DNA of 64,000 bases from an uncultured Clostridia bacterium. Lineage in GTDB: Bacteria; Bacillota; Clostridia; Oscillospirales; Acutalibacteraceae. The notes under the pieces are model-generated. The model worked only from the letters and a program-made list of their open reading frames with translations, searched no databases and was not told the DNA's origin. Numbering within the stretch: position 1 is the stretch's first letter; every line of letters starts with the position of its first letter. The stretch lies in assembly GCA_944384815.1 (NCBI GenBank), contig CALWUW010000018.1, positions 1-64,000 of the forward strand, in the 5' to 3' direction. Both the position numbers and the translations under genes were made by a program. Shown in pieces: positions 16,295-25,898 of the stretch.

Positions 16295-18883
16295 TTATGA
16301 TTCTTCCGCCTGCCGTTCATCGGCCTGCCGCATGTTCATTTCCAGCCACTGCTGATAGGTAATCAGCACCTGCCGGGGTTTACTGCCCTCATGAGGGCCT
16401 ACGATTCCCATTTGTTCCATTTCATCGATCAATCGGCCCGCACGGGCATAGCCTAACCGGAGCCGCCGCTGCAAAAGAGACGTAGATGCCTGTCCGGCTT
16501 CTACCACGCACTTTACCGCTTCCGGAATCATAGGATCCCCTTCTTCCGAAGATTCTGTTCCGCCGGTTTTCTCTTTTTCCGCCACAGCGTTCTTTTCAAT
16601 CTCTTCAATAACCTGCTTGTTATATTCGCTTTGGGCGCTGGATTTCAGGAAATTGGCAACACTTTCAATTTCTTCGTCGCTGACAAAGCATCCCTGCACC
16701 CGGATCGGTTTCTGACACCCGATGGGAGCGAAAAGCATATCTCCTCTTCCCAGGAGTTTTTCCGCTCCCGCACTGTCCAGAATGGTACGGGAATCCACCT
16801 GAGAAGACACCGTCAAAGCGATTCGGCTGGGGATATTGGCCTTAATCAAGCCGGTGATCACATCCACAGAGGGACGCTGGGTGGCAATGACCAGGTGCAT
16901 GCCCGCCGCTCGGGCCATCTGCGCCAAACGACAAATGGAATCTTCTACTTCATTGGGCGCTGCCATCATCAGGTCGGAAAGCTCGTCCACAATAATCACG
17001 ATCTGCGAAAGTTTATGGGGCGCTTCTTCTCCCTCTTTGGGCTCCTGGGAAGCAATCACTGAATTATATCCGTGAATATCCCGCACATTGTTTTCCGCAA
17101 ACATTTTATACCGGCGAAGCATCTCCGTAACAGCCCAACCCAGTGCACCGGCCGCTTTACGAGGATCCGTAACTACGGGCACCAAAAGATGGGGAATTCC
17201 GTTATACACGCCCAATTCCACAACCTTAGGGTCAATCATCAAAAACTGTACGTCTTCCGGGCTGCTTTTATAAACCAGGCTGATAATCATAGAGTTGATG
17301 CAAACCGATTTTCCGGAGCCCGTTGTTCCTGCGATCAACAAATGAGGCATCTTGGAAAGATCCGCAATGGTTACTTCTCCGGCGATGTCCTTTCCCAACA
17401 CCACGGAAAGATTACTGCGGGCAGTCTGGAAACTTTTGCTTTCGATCAGCTCCCGCATACGCACAGACGTAACCCGGCGATTGGGAACTTCAATGCCCAC
17501 TGCCGCTTTTCCGGGAATAGGGGCTTCGATCCGGACACCGGAAGCCGCCAAATTCAAAGCAATATCGTCGGCCAAGTTGGTGATCCGGCTGATTTTCACG
17601 CCGGCTGCCGGCTGAAGCTCATAACGGGTCACCGTAGGCCCTCTGGAGATATCCACGATCTTTGTCTGCACGCCAAAGCTTTTCAGCGTTTCCACCAACA
17701 TCTTGCCGTTGGTTTCCAGTTCTTCCTGCACATCCTTCTGATCCAGATGTTTGGAGGCTTCCAGCAAAGACACCGGCGGCGCATGGTATACTCCCTCTCC
17801 ATGCTCCGGCTCAAAAGTCAGCTGCACGGGAACCGGCGTGCCCACCGATTCCTTTGGGGAAAAGGTTCCATTTTCCGGTTCCTTTCTCTTCTCACCTGTC
17901 TGAACAGGCATTTCCTTTTCTTTGAGAGAAGCCGCTGCGTTTTCCGGCATTTTAGGCATCTTCTGCGCCGCCGCTACCGCGGCCACCGGATCTTTTTGTG
18001 GCATATGGGAAGCGGTTCCTTCCTCTTTCAGAGGCGCATTTTTTTCTGCGGAAACAACCGGCTCCTGAATGGAAAATACTTTTTCCAGATGCTGCAATTT
18101 TTCACTGGTCCTGGCAGGAGCAGCATCCTTTTCTTCAGAGGCATCCAAAGCAATGTCGATGTTTCTCTCCCGGTCCAACCGACGTTCTTCCAGACGACGT
18201 TCCCGGGCGTTGCCCATAGCAGTGGAAACGGCGGACGCAGGTTTGGTAACCGCCCGGAAAAGCTGAGCCATGCTGGTACGGGTCAAAATCATAATAAAGA
18301 CAAACAAAAGCAGCAAAATTACAATTTTGGAGCCGATCAAACCAAAAGCATACAATAGCGGTAGGCCAATCAGCCCTCCAAAAATCCCGGCGCCTTTCCG
18401 AATGGCGCCGTTGGTGTACATCTGCCCCAACGCCTGCCAGAAATCCACCTTTTCCATAGGATCACTGAAAAGCTGAACCGCCCCGCAGAACAGAACGATC
18501 ACGCCTACCATCAGGCAAACTTTCCCTGTAGTGCGGCTGCTGCTGCGTTCAAACGCCGTTACCACGGACAGATAAAACAGCAAAATGGGCCACATGATGG
18601 CACAGGTGCCAAAAAGCCCCATAAGCTGCGTATGTAACCATCGCCAAAGGGATTCCCCCGGAATCAAAACCAAGCAGCCTGTAAAAACAGAAAGAGCGAA
18701 CAGGATCAGGGCCGTAATCTGATTTCTCTGTTTGATGCGGGCAAGTTCTTTTTGCCGGCGACGTTCCTGCTCTTCTTTGGTCATTCGTGGCGAAGCGTTT
18801 TTCTGCCGGGATTCTCCTGCCTTTTTTCGTTGGGCACCTGCCTCACGAGTTTTTTTGCCGGTGGTTTTCTTTTTCTGCGCCAC
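16295..18883 (-). CDS. ftsK: FtsK/SpoIIIE DNA translocase
   Basis: A membrane-anchored hexameric motor that pumps double-stranded DNA at the division or sporulation septum. The 862-residue protein has a basic N-terminus, about four membrane helices (about 55-205) and a charged linker (about 220-400). The motor domain carries Walker [11 protein letters not shown] near residue 515 and Walker [13 protein letters not shown], and the C-terminus is a winged-helix gamma domain ([21 protein letters not shown]) that reads DNA polarity. The order ftsK, uppP, tepA on one strand recalls the tepA-spoIIIE neighbourhood in Bacillus. Whether it is the division FtsK or the spore-specific SpoIIIE paralogue cannot be decided from this copy alone. 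Confidence 0.95.
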   Translation of the reverse strand: MAQKKKTTGKKTREAGAQRKKAGESRQKNASPRMTKEEQERRRQKELARIKQRNQITALILFALSVFTGCLVLIPGESLWRWLHTQLMGLFGTCAIMWPILLFYLSVVTAFERSSSRTTGKVCLMVGVIVLFCGAVQLFSDPMEKVDFWQALGQMYTNGAIRKGAGIFGGLIGLPLLYAFGLIGSKIVILLLLFVFIMILTRTSMAQLFRAVTKPASAVSTAMGNARERRLEERRLDRERNIDIALDASEEKDAAPARTSEKLQHLEKVFSIQEPVVSAEKNAPLKEEGTASHMPQKDPVAAVAAAQKMPKMPENAAASLKEKEMPVQTGEKRKEPENGTFSPKESVGTPVPVQLTFEPEHGEGVYHAPPVSLLEASKHLDQKDVQEELETNGKMLVETLKSFGVQTKIVDISRGPTVTRYELQPAAGVKISRITNLADDIALNLAASGVRIEAPIPGKAAVGIEVPNRRVTSVRMRELIESKSFQTARSNLSVVLGKDIAGEVTIADLSKMPHLLIAGTTGSGKSVCINSMIISLVYKSSPEDVQFLMIDPKVVELGVYNGIPHLLVPVVTDPRKAAGALGWAVTEMLRRYKMFAENNVRDIHGYNSVIASQEPKEGEEAPHKLSQIVIIVDELSDLMMAAPNEVEDSICRLAQMARAAGMHLVIATQRPSVDVITGLIKANIPSRIALTVSSQVDSRTILDSAGAEKLLGRGDMLFAPIGCQKPIRVQGCFVSDEEIESVANFLKSSAQSEYNKQVIEEIEKNAVAEKEKTGGTESSEEGDPMIPEAVKCVVEAGQASTSLLQRRLRLGYARAGRLIDEMEQMGIVGPHEGSKPRQVLITYQQWLEMNMRQADERQAEES

Positions 18884-18906
18884 TCCCGTTCACCTCTCTC
18901 CGTCTC

Positions 18907-18943
18907 TTATTACTTATTACTTATTACTTATTACTTACTACTT
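18907..18943. repeat. Tandem 7-mer TTATTAC
   Basis: Four perfect copies of TTATTAC and one variant (TTACTAC) lie in the short gap between uppP and ftsK. Confidence 0.9.
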
Positions 18944-19008
18944 AAAACTCTAGATAATTTCTTAATCCGATGGGCCACATCCTTAAACAATATACAGGCT
19001 CAAAATTT

Positions 19009-19968
19009 TTAAAAAAGCTTTGCGCCGGTCAGCGGATTGACTCCTGTATTCTGCTCAATAATGGCTATGATCACCACAATCGCTCCCAGCACCGCTGTGT
19101 AAATCACAAAGGGAAGCAGCTTATTGCTGGATATCATCCACCGCAAAAGCTTAATGGCGCAAAATCCTACCACGGCGGCTGTAATCACCCCTGCGACCAT
19201 GGGAAGAATATCCACCGTCATTCCCTCTTGCACGGCATCTTTAACGGAAACCAAAGCGGCGGCCAAAATAGCAGGAATTCCCAGCACAAAAGAATAATCC
19301 AAGGCCGTCTGCCGGTTTATCCCCCGCATAAGCCCAACGGACAAAGTGGAACCGGAGCGGGACAACCCGGGAAATACCGCTGCCACACACTGGGCAAGCC
19401 CTACGCATACCGCGTCTATGGGATTAAAACGTTTTCTGCCTGCAGGACGTGCTCCTGCCTCTTCTCCTCTGGCTTTGGCACGAAGCTCCGCTTGCTGAGA
19501 CATTTTTTTGCTTTTCAGCATTGCCAGCAGCAACAGCCCGCTGGTGACAAGCAAAGCAATCCCTTCCACCAGTATGGAGGAATCCGTGGCCCAAAGATCC
19601 GCAATATCTTTTACTTTCATTCCCGTCCCCGGGACAGGAGCAAACATCAAAAACAAGGGGATCAAACCGATTATAAGCATCATCACCAGATTTTCATCCC
19701 CATTCATCTGGCTCCAGCGGAATTTTCCTGTAAAGATCTTCTGCACCATTTTTCCAAAGGCTTTTAAAAGCCTGAAAATCAGCTTGTAATATACAATACA
19801 CACGGCCACCAACGTGCCCATATGCAGCATTACATCAAACAGGATCCCCGGATCTTCTACGTTGAGAAAGTGCTGCGTCAAAGACAGATGCCCACTGCTG
19901 GATACCGGCAAAAATTCCGTTGCACCCTGCACGATTCCCTGAAGAATAGCCTGCAAAATCTCCCACAT
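19009..19968 (-). CDS. uppP: Undecaprenyl-diphosphatase
   Basis: UppP (BacA) dephosphorylates undecaprenyl pyrophosphate so the lipid carrier can re-enter wall synthesis; overproduction gives bacitracin tolerance. The polytopic 319-residue protein has both active-site motifs, GATEFLPVSSSGHL (residue 16 on) and PGLSRSGST (about 205). It is longer than the usual 265-280 residues because of a basic loop near 155-182 (KSKKMSQQAELRAKARGEEA), which should face the cytoplasm. GGAGG stands 9 nt before the ATG. Confidence 0.95.
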   Translation of the reverse strand: MWEILQAILQGIVQGATEFLPVSSSGHLSLTQHFLNVEDPGILFDVMLHMGTLVAVCIVYYKLIFRLLKAFGKMVQKIFTGKFRWSQMNGDENLVMMLIIGLIPLFLMFAPVPGTGMKVKDIADLWATDSSILVEGIALLVTSGLLLLAMLKSKKMSQQAELRAKARGEEAGARPAGRKRFNPIDAVCVGLAQCVAAVFPGLSRSGSTLSVGLMRGINRQTALDYSFVLGIPAILAAALVSVKDAVQEGMTVDILPMVAGVITAAVVGFCAIKLLRWMISSNKLLPFVIYTAVLGAIVVIIAIIEQNTGVNPLTGAKLF

Positions 19969-20022
19969 ACGTATGTACCTCCAAATTTACAGCTGCGCAG
20001 GGGCATCCCTGCGCAGGATACT

Positions 20023-20790
20023 TCATTCTTTGCTGTTTTTTTCAGATTTACGGACGGATTTTCCTTTTTTACCTTGTTTTTTTCTCTCTTTATCGATCAT
20101 GGAATACAAACAGGAAATTGCGTCCGAAAGCGACCCCATAGAATCAATCAGCCCTTCTTCCACAGCATCCGTTCCATCCAGAACCGTACCCACATCCATC
20201 ACCAATTCTTTGGTGTTCATAGCAAGCTCATAGAACCGTTGGGATGAAATAGAAGAATTGGCCGTTACAAACCGAGTGATCCGTTCCTGCATCCGTTGAA
20301 AATAATCCATGGTCTGGGGCACGCCCAACAACAAACCGTTCATACGCACCGGATGAATAGTCATCGTGGCCGTGGATGCAATGAAACTGTGCTTAGCCGC
20401 CACCGCCAAAGGCACGCCGATGGAATGTCCTCCTCCCAGCACCAGGCTTACCGTAGGTTTTTTCATTCCTGCCAAAAGCTCTGCCAGGGCTAACCCGGCC
20501 TCCACATCTCCGCCAACAGTATTCAGAATAATCAACAAGCCATGGATTCGGGGATCTTCCTCAATGGCTACCAGCTGGGGGATCAAATGCTCGTATTTCG
20601 TAGTTTTGTTCTGGGAAGGAAGCACCGTGTGCCCTTCAATCTGCCCGATAATAGTCAGGCAATGGATCACATGCTCCCGATCTCCTGTTACCACAGAGCC
20701 GGAATCCGTAATCTGCTGAAACCGGTTTTCCTCCGCCTCTTCCTGCAGAATTTCCTGGGATTCTTCTGCATTGTTTTGTACGCGACTCAT
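20023..20790 (-). CDS. tepA: ClpP-like protease of the TepA family
   Basis: The 255-residue protein has the ClpP/crotonase fold. [21 protein letters not shown] leads to the serine segment [16 protein letters not shown] and the histidine segment [10 protein letters not shown], both aligned with ClpP catalytic positions. TepA-type proteins lie beside spoIIIE in Bacillus and have been linked to protein translocation and spore development. A charged N-terminus (about 1-50) and a lysine-rich tail are extra to the fold. The start at 20790 follows GCAGGAGGTGCTGCT. It lies upstream of uppP and ftsK on the same strand. Confidence 0.85.
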   Translation of the reverse strand: MSRVQNNAEESQEILQEEAEENRFQQITDSGSVVTGDREHVIHCLTIIGQIEGHTVLPSQNKTTKYEHLIPQLVAIEEDPRIHGLLIILNTVGGDVEAGLALAELLAGMKKPTVSLVLGGGHSIGVPLAVAAKHSFIASTATMTIHPVRMNGLLLGVPQTMDYFQRMQERITRFVTANSSISSQRFYELAMNTKELVMDVGTVLDGTDAVEEGLIDSMGSLSDAISCLYSMIDKERKKQGKKGKSVRKSEKNSKE

Positions 20791-21009
20791 AGCAGCACCT
20801 CCTGCTCTTAGTCTACGCAGAAACAAAAGGTTCATGCAGAAGAAAAAAGATTTCTTTTTCGCATGGCAGGAAAACAGTCAAAAAAGAAATCCCACGCTAT
20901 TATAGCATTTCCCTCGTCATTCATCAAGGCAACAAACGCTTTTTTCAAAAGGGTTTGTGAATCTGACTCTTTTCGCCCACCTGAAACAAAGATTCACTGG
21001 TTTCACGGA

Positions 21010-21038
21010 TTGACAATCCCGTAAATTTGGAAGATAAT
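21010..21038 (+). promoter_or_regulatory. Promoter of rex
   Basis: TTGACA (21010-21015), a 17-nt spacer and GATAAT (21033-21038), giving a leader of about 140 nt. The leader holds the 12-bp palindrome GTGCAATTGCAC (21066-21077) within a longer stem. The remainder of 20791-21184 shows no gene. Confidence 0.65.
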
Positions 21039-21184
21039 AAGATGTATGCAAAAAAGAGGCTGAAGGTGCAATTGCACAGCCGGAAAAAGCGATATAAAAC
21101 TTACTTTCTGCATGGTAAAACCACCGGAATCCGATAGGAGCGTTTTTCTTTGCAGAATTCAACAAAATGGAGGATATAAAACCC

Positions 21185-21835
21185 ATGGCAAAACGCGAAA
21201 ACATTTCCATGTCCGTCATCCGGAGGTTACCTCGATATTACCGTTTCCTGAAGCATTTGCAGGAAAAAGGAATCCATCGGATCTCTTCCACAGAACTCTC
21301 TGTAAAATTAGGGCTTACTGCTTCCCAGATCCGTCAGGATCTCAATTGCTTTGGTGGATTCGGTCAGCAAGGTTACGGATATATCGTGGATCAGCTTTGT
21401 GAAGAAATCGGAGCCATCCTGGGGCTGGAAAAAGGATATAAAGCCATTCTCATCGGAGCCGGAAATTTAGGCCAAGCTATCGCTTCTCACATGAAATTTC
21501 AAAACAACGGCTTTCAGCTTATCGGTATTTTTGACAGCTCTCCGTTTAAAATCGGCAACTCTTTGAACGGAATCTCCATCCAGGACATTCGTCAACTGGA
21601 AACCTTCTGCCAGCAGAAACAACCTGCCATGGCTATCCTTTGCATTCCCCGGGAAGCCGCGGGAGAAATTTCCAACCAGTTGTACGAATTAGGGATTCGT
21701 TACTTCTGGAATTTCAGCCACTACGACATTGCCGTAAAATATCCGGATACAGTGGTGGAAAACGTCCACTTAAACGACAGCCTGATGACCTTGTGTTATC
21801 GCATCAACGATTTGGAAGAAAAGGGAAAAGAATAA
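21185..21835 (+). CDS. rex: Redox-sensing transcriptional repressor Rex
   Basis: Rex senses the NADH/NAD+ ratio and represses fermentative dehydrogenase genes when NADH is low. The 216-residue protein has an N-terminal winged helix (SVIRRLPRYYRFLKHL, then KLGLTASQIRQDLNCFGGFG) and a Rossmann domain with the dinucleotide loop GAGNLGQAIA (about residue 90). The C-terminal helix NDSLMTLCYRIND swaps between subunits in known structures. The start at 21185 follows GGAGGATATAAAACCC. It is a monocistronic unit ended by a terminator, and I did not find a convincing Rex operator at its own promoter. Confidence 0.96.
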   Translation: MAKRENISMSVIRRLPRYYRFLKHLQEKGIHRISSTELSVKLGLTASQIRQDLNCFGGFGQQGYGYIVDQLCEEIGAILGLEKGYKAILIGAGNLGQAIASHMKFQNNGFQLIGIFDSSPFKIGNSLNGISIQDIRQLETFCQQKQPAMAILCIPREAAGEISNQLYELGIRYFWNFSHYDIAVKYPDTVVENVHLNDSLMTLCYRINDLEEKGKE

Positions 21836-21848
21836 GCCTGAAAAGCGT

Positions 21849-21890
21849 AAAAGGCAGGGAGGAAAAAATTCCTTCCTGCCTTTTTATTTT
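21849..21890 (+). terminator. Terminator of rex
   Basis: GGCAGG-AGGAA pairs with TTCCT-CCTGCC, followed by TTTTTATTTT. Confidence 0.9.
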
Positions 21891-21955
21891 CCCCGGCGCA
21901 GTTTCTGTATTTTACGAAGACTGCCCTCTTTTTTCCGCAAAGTACAAATCCAAAA

Positions 21956-22732
21956 TTAAGAAGCTTTATATTCCACAATTTCCGCTTTCAGGATCACAAT
22001 GTCCTCCAAGGGTTTATTGTTTTCATCTGTCTCCACGGCAGCGATACTGTCCACTACATCCATTCCGTCAAATACCTGCCCGAAAACCGTGTGTCCAGCT
22101 TCTCCGATGCTGTAGGCTCCGTCCAGAGTGGGATTGCCCCCGTTTTCTTCATACAGCTTCTTATAGCGATCGGACACTTTGTCCATATCCAGCCACTGGG
22201 TCCCATAATAGCTGGTAAACTGTTCCCCATACTGCTTATACATATTGAAAGCTTCCTGGAACGTATCCCAACCTTCAAAAGTATCCGGACCGGCCTGATT
22301 GATAAAGAACTGGCTTCCGTTAGTATCCGGACCTGCATTGGCCATGGATAGCGCGCCCCGGATATTCACCAGATTCGTGCTGAATTCATCCTCAAAGTCT
22401 TCCCCGTAGATGCTTTCACCGCCTCGTCCGGTGCCCTCCGGATCACCACCCTGGATCATAAAATCTTCCATGACCCGATGGAATGTTACGCCATCGTAAT
22501 ACCCCTTCTCAATCAACCCTTTAAAATTTTCCACGGTCTTAGGCGCCTGCTCGGGGAAAAGGCGAATACGGATCTCCCCTTTATTGGTGGTGAGCACCGC
22601 GATTTCTTCTCCTTCTTCAGGCTTCTCCAACTGCATTCCCAGATATCCATTGGATTGCTGACACCCGGAAAAGAAGATCGTTCCTACAAATAAAGGCAGC
22701 ATGCATAAAAAGCTGAAAACTCGTTTTTTCAT
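21956..22732 (-). CDS. Cyclophilin-type peptidyl-prolyl isomerase lipoprotein
   Basis: The 258-residue precursor has a lipoprotein signal peptide (MKKRVF, hydrophobic core, lipobox FFSGC with Cys near 24). A cyclophilin domain follows with the usual motifs TVENFKGLIEKGYYDG, VTFHRVMEDFMIQGGDP, LSMANAGPDTNGSQFFI and GHTVFGQVFDGMDVV. It catalyses cis-trans isomerisation of proline bonds outside the membrane and probably helps fold exported proteins. An insertion of about 40 residues after SQFFINQAGPDTFEGWD, rich in Tyr and Gln, is longer than in minimal cyclophilins. It is transcribed alone. Confidence 0.95.
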   Translation of the reverse strand: MKKRVFSFLCMLPLFVGTIFFSGCQQSNGYLGMQLEKPEEGEEIAVLTTNKGEIRIRLFPEQAPKTVENFKGLIEKGYYDGVTFHRVMEDFMIQGGDPEGTGRGGESIYGEDFEDEFSTNLVNIRGALSMANAGPDTNGSQFFINQAGPDTFEGWDTFQEAFNMYKQYGEQFTSYYGTQWLDMDKVSDRYKKLYEENGGNPTLDGAYSIGEAGHTVFGQVFDGMDVVDSIAAVETDENNKPLEDIVILKAEIVEYKAS

Positions 22733-22913
22733 AAAGAAAACAAAACCTTTCTTTAAAATATAAGGCGCTTACTTAAAACACCGTTAATATCCACAAGTAT
22801 ACTATATTTCTCCGGATCTCCGCAAGAAAAATTTTCCCTCTTGCTGAAAGATCCACATTCTTCCCCCTTTTTGCGCATATATATGGACGGAAGACAAAAA
22901 GGAGGGCTGTATA

Positions 22914-23852
22914 ATGAACACCTATGATCCAGAAGGCTGGCGCATGGCAAGCGCGGAAAATCAAGGATTTTTACAGAGTTTATCCGGGCTGCAGACGGCT
23001 TTTGCGGAAGGGAAAATTTTGGAAGGCCGGGCCTTGGTATGCGACAGTTTCCATAACCTGATCGTAGATCTGGGCTGTAAAAAAGGGATCATCCCACGGG
23101 AAGAAGGCGCTTTGGGCATTCAGGAAGGAACCGTCCGGGACATCGCTATTATTTCCCGGGTAAATCGTCCGGTTTGCTTTGTCATCACAGAATTTCGCAC
23201 CACGGAATTGGGGAAAAACACCCCCATCCTTTCCAGGCGAAAAGCCCAAGAGCTTTGCAGAACCGAATCCATTTCCCGTATGCGCCCCGGAGATGTGATC
23301 AACGCAAAGATCACCCATTTGGAAGCGTTCGGCGCATTCGTGGATATCGGCTGCGGCATTGTGGCGCTGCTTCCCATTGACTCCATTTCCGTTTCCCGCA
23401 TTGAACACCCCAGAGAACGGTTTTCTCCGGGAATGGATATACGCGCTGTCATCCGTTCCATTGACGGCACCCGGATCACCCTAACCCACAAGGAGCTTTT
23501 GGGCACTTGGGAAGAAAACGTTGCTTGTTTTCATCCCGGCGAAACAGTGGCCGGCATTGTCCGCAGCGTGGAACCCTACGGGATTTTCGTGGAACTGGCC
23601 CCCAATCTGGCCGGACTGGCGGAATGCAAGGAAAATGTCACGCCGGGACAGCAAGCCAGTGTGTTTATTAAAAGCATTCTTCCCAATCGCATGAAAGTCA
23701 AGCTGGTGATTATTGATACCTTTCAATATACGTATGACCCTGCTCCGCCTGTCTATCGTTTTCAGGGAGAACATATGGACCGTTTTGTCTATTCCCCCGC
23801 CGGGTGCGGCAAGGAAATCGTTACGGATTTCACCCAGCCCACAGAAGAATAA
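22914..23852 (+). CDS. S1 RNA-binding domain protein (RpsA-like)
   Basis: The 312-residue protein contains S1-type OB folds: a divergent one (about 35-95), a clear one (about 120-195; MRPGDVINAKITHLEAFGAF, then VDIGCGIVALLP) and another (about 205-265; HPGETVAGIVRSVEPYGIFV). This resembles the short S1-like proteins that Clostridia carry in place of a full-length ribosomal S1. RNA binding is expected; a role in translation initiation or RNA stability is inferred. AAAAAGGAGGGC precedes the ATG. It is monocistronic, facing mcsB. Confidence 0.85.
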   Translation: MNTYDPEGWRMASAENQGFLQSLSGLQTAFAEGKILEGRALVCDSFHNLIVDLGCKKGIIPREEGALGIQEGTVRDIAIISRVNRPVCFVITEFRTTELGKNTPILSRRKAQELCRTESISRMRPGDVINAKITHLEAFGAFVDIGCGIVALLPIDSISVSRIEHPRERFSPGMDIRAVIRSIDGTRITLTHKELLGTWEENVACFHPGETVAGIVRSVEPYGIFVELAPNLAGLAECKENVTPGQQASVFIKSILPNRMKVKLVIIDTFQYTYDPAPPVYRFQGEHMDRFVYSPAGCGKEIVTDFTQPTEE

Positions 23853-23865
23853 TCGCTCACTCTCC

Positions 23866-23904
23866 AAGCGTCTCTTTTCATAAAAGGGACGCTTTATATT
23901 TTTT
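23866..23904 (+). terminator. Terminator of the S1-domain gene
   Basis: AAGCGTC-CTTTT and AAAAG-GACGCTT pair, followed by TTATATTTTTT. The T-run overlaps the last codons of mcsB on the other strand. Confidence 0.8.
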
Positions 23905-24928
23905 CCGCCTTCTGAAGCCGCTCCTGAATGTACTTTGCCCGGGCAATATCCAATGTATGGGAATTTTCCGATTTTACAGCAAGGGACAAAGTAGCCGGCT
24001 GCACGTTTTCCATGATCTCCGCCAGAAGGGAATATTCAGGCTTTGCAAAGATCCCCTGAGAAACCCCCATGTATACGGAAGAAAGCAGCTCCATAGCTTC
24101 TTTTTGAGGCAGGACCTGAGCATACAAAAGTGTTCCCATAGCCCGGCAGATCCGGTCTTTTCCATTTTCCGTCTCACAAAAAGCTTTTCTGGCTTCCCGT
24201 TCCTGCGCAACGATTTGCAACCCGATGCTTTTTAGATTAAATAAAGCCTCCTGCTCGGAGATTCCCAAAGAAACCCGATTGGTCAGCCGGTAGATATCCG
24301 CTTCCCCTTCTGCGGCCATTCCTTCCCGGAGGTCCATGCCTAACCGGGACAAGCTGGCTGCAATTCTGGGCACAGAACCACTGGCAGACAGCGCCGGCAA
24401 ATGCAACGTAAGCGAAGCGTGCATTCCGGTTCCTAAATTAGCCGGATTCTGGGTAAGATAGCCAAACCGAGAATCAAAGGAAAAAGAAAGCCCTTTGGAT
24501 AAAATTCTCTCCAGGCGATCGGCCGCATCATACGCCCCTTCCAGATCCAAACCGGGTCGATTTGTGTGGAGCAGCAAATGGTCGTCTCCGTTTAAAACGA
24601 TAGAAAGAGCCTCATCCTGGGAACACAAAACCCCTTTTCCTTCCCGCCGGGCAATATACTCCGGAGAAACAAGACCTCGTTCTGCCATAGAAACCGCCTG
24701 TGCTTTGGAAACGGTCTCCATGGAAATAAACGTAAATAAACCGGACAGAGAAAGCTGCGGGCTATCCGCCACCTCTCTCACCAAACCGATCACTTCCTGT
24801 TTCTCCGCCGTATGCAGCCGCCGGACAAAGGGAATTCCTTCTATATTTCGGGAAAGAAACACTTGCGTGTTTAAAATCACATCCTGCTCTTTCCCGGCAT
24901 AAGCAAACCACTTTTTTTCAGGATTCAT
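23894..24928 (-). CDS. mcsB: Protein arginine kinase McsB
   Basis: McsB phosphorylates arginines on damaged proteins, marking them for ClpCP, using a phosphagen-kinase-like catalytic domain. The 344-residue protein shows STRVFLSRNI-like VFLSRNIEGIPF near the start, LNGDDHLLLH (the family's catalytic loop region), RFGYLTQNPANLGTGMHAS (the conserved nucleotide-binding segment) and a C-terminal helical domain. The start at 24928 follows GCTGGAGGCG and overlaps mcsA by 11 nt. The ctsR and clpC genes that usually flank this pair are absent here. Confidence 0.95.
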   Translation of the reverse strand: MNPEKKWFAYAGKEQDVILNTQVFLSRNIEGIPFVRRLHTAEKQEVIGLVREVADSPQLSLSGLFTFISMETVSKAQAVSMAERGLVSPEYIARREGKGVLCSQDEALSIVLNGDDHLLLHTNRPGLDLEGAYDAADRLERILSKGLSFSFDSRFGYLTQNPANLGTGMHASLTLHLPALSASGSVPRIAASLSRLGMDLREGMAAEGEADIYRLTNRVSLGISEQEALFNLKSIGLQIVAQEREARKAFCETENGKDRICRAMGTLLYAQVLPQKEAMELLSSVYMGVSQGIFAKPEYSLLAEIMENVQPATLSLAVKSENSHTLDIARAKYIQERLQKAEKI

Positions 24929-25409
24929 GGTGTTTCGCCTCCAGCATCCGGATCTCATCCCGTAAAGTTACTGCTTCTTCAAAGTTTTCTGTTTCAATGG
25001 CCTCTTTCAGCTGCTGTTTCTTCACCAGCAACAGTCCCCCTTCTTCTTTAGGGGCTACTTGCGGCAGATTTCCTTCCGGGCTTTTTCCTCTATGACGGCT
25101 GCTTCCGTGAATTCGTTCCACTACCGGCAGCAACCGCGTATAAAACGTTTCATAGCATTGCGCGCATCCCATTTTTCCACTGCGTACAATGTCTTCCCAG
25201 GTTGCTCCGCAGGCACAGCGTTCTTCCTCTGTAATTTCCGGAGAGCGCATTCCCAGGAATCCCAGACCCTTTCCGAATTCCGCAAAAAGGTTCCCATATC
25301 CCAATCGTTTCGCACATTCTCCGCAAAGGGAATACTCCCGAAGTTCGCCATTTCGCACGGTTTTAACATGGGTGGTGGCGGTGTTCTTTCCACATGCCTG
25401 ACAAATCAT
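24918..25409 (-). CDS. mcsA: McsA, zinc-binding activator of McsB
   Basis: McsA binds zinc and activates the arginine kinase encoded just downstream. The 163-residue protein has CxxC pairs in two N-terminal knuckles (ICQACGKN, LCGECAKR) and two more (CACG, CAQCYETFY). The C-terminus has a UvrB/UvrC-type motif (LKEAIETENFEEAVTLRDEI). The ATG at 25409 is preferred over an in-frame GTG three codons upstream because AGGTGA lies five bases before it. The gene pair is preceded by no CtsR gene, so its heat-shock control is not visible. Confidence 0.93.
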   Translation of the reverse strand: MICQACGKNTATTHVKTVRNGELREYSLCGECAKRLGYGNLFAEFGKGLGFLGMRSPEITEEERCACGATWEDIVRSGKMGCAQCYETFYTRLLPVVERIHGSSRHRGKSPEGNLPQVAPKEEGGLLLVKKQQLKEAIETENFEEAVTLRDEIRMLEAKHHES

Positions 25410-25551
25410 ATTCTTCACCTGTCTTTTTCTGCTTTTCTGTTTGAAAGCGTATCATAAAAATGTGAGCAGAGTATGAAAAATTTTTCTGTAACACTTTGGG
25501 GCCTGCCGCAATAGTATGTAGTGTAAAACACAAACAAGGAGGTCATTCAAT

Positions 25552-25692
25552 ATGTGTAATAATTTCTTCGGCGGCTGTTCTTGGGTAATCATCCTCATCA
25601 TCATCCTGCTTTGCTGCTGTGGCGGCACCAACACCAACAATAACTGCGGCAATGGCTGCGGCGACGGCTGCGGCTGCGGCGGCTGCTGCTGA
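25552..25692 (+). CDS. Small cysteine/glycine-rich membrane peptide
   Basis: This 46-residue frame has an excellent ribosome site (ACAAGGAGGTCATTCAAT) and a downstream hairpin. The product begins MCNNFFGGCSW, has a short hydrophobic segment (VIILIIILL), then a tail composed almost wholly of Cys, Gly and Asn with 15 cysteines in total. It resembles short clostridial proteins annotated as chorion-class high-cysteine or YjcZ-like and often tied to spores. No biochemical role is known. A CAATAGTATG element 34 nt upstream resembles the mother-cell-type -10 seen before other spore genes here. Confidence 0.75.
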   Translation: MCNNFFGGCSWVIILIIILLCCCGGTNTNNNCGNGCGDGCGCGGCC

Positions 25693-25715
25693 CCTCTCCC
25701 TCGGATCCTTATGAA

Positions 25716-25757
25716 GGGCGGGATGCAGGAAATTCCTGCATCCCGCCCTTCCCGCTT
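25716..25757 (+). terminator. Hairpin after the cysteine-rich gene
   Basis: A near-perfect 15-bp stem, GGGCGGGATGCAGGA and its complement, with a weak T-run (TTCCCGCTTTT) downstream. Confidence 0.75.
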
Positions 25758-25898
25758 TTCGCAGCATCTTGCGTGATCTTCTGTCTTATAGTCGCTCAGC
25801 CAGCGGCAAACGGCGGATAATCCGTAGCCAACAGCTGACAATGGATGATGAGCGAACGCTCTCCGGAAAATACCGAGCCTTCCCAGCGCCTCGCTACA

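Noticed and set aside
15571-16362. Long open frames on both strands across 15.6-16.3 kb
   Set aside because: No ribosome site or motif; the plus-strand frame runs through the antisense of the DUF3006 gene and ftsK end.
25716-25750. CRISPR repeat or attachment site
   Set aside because: The palindrome occurs once and fits a hairpin terminator; no spaced direct repeats were seen anywhere in the window.
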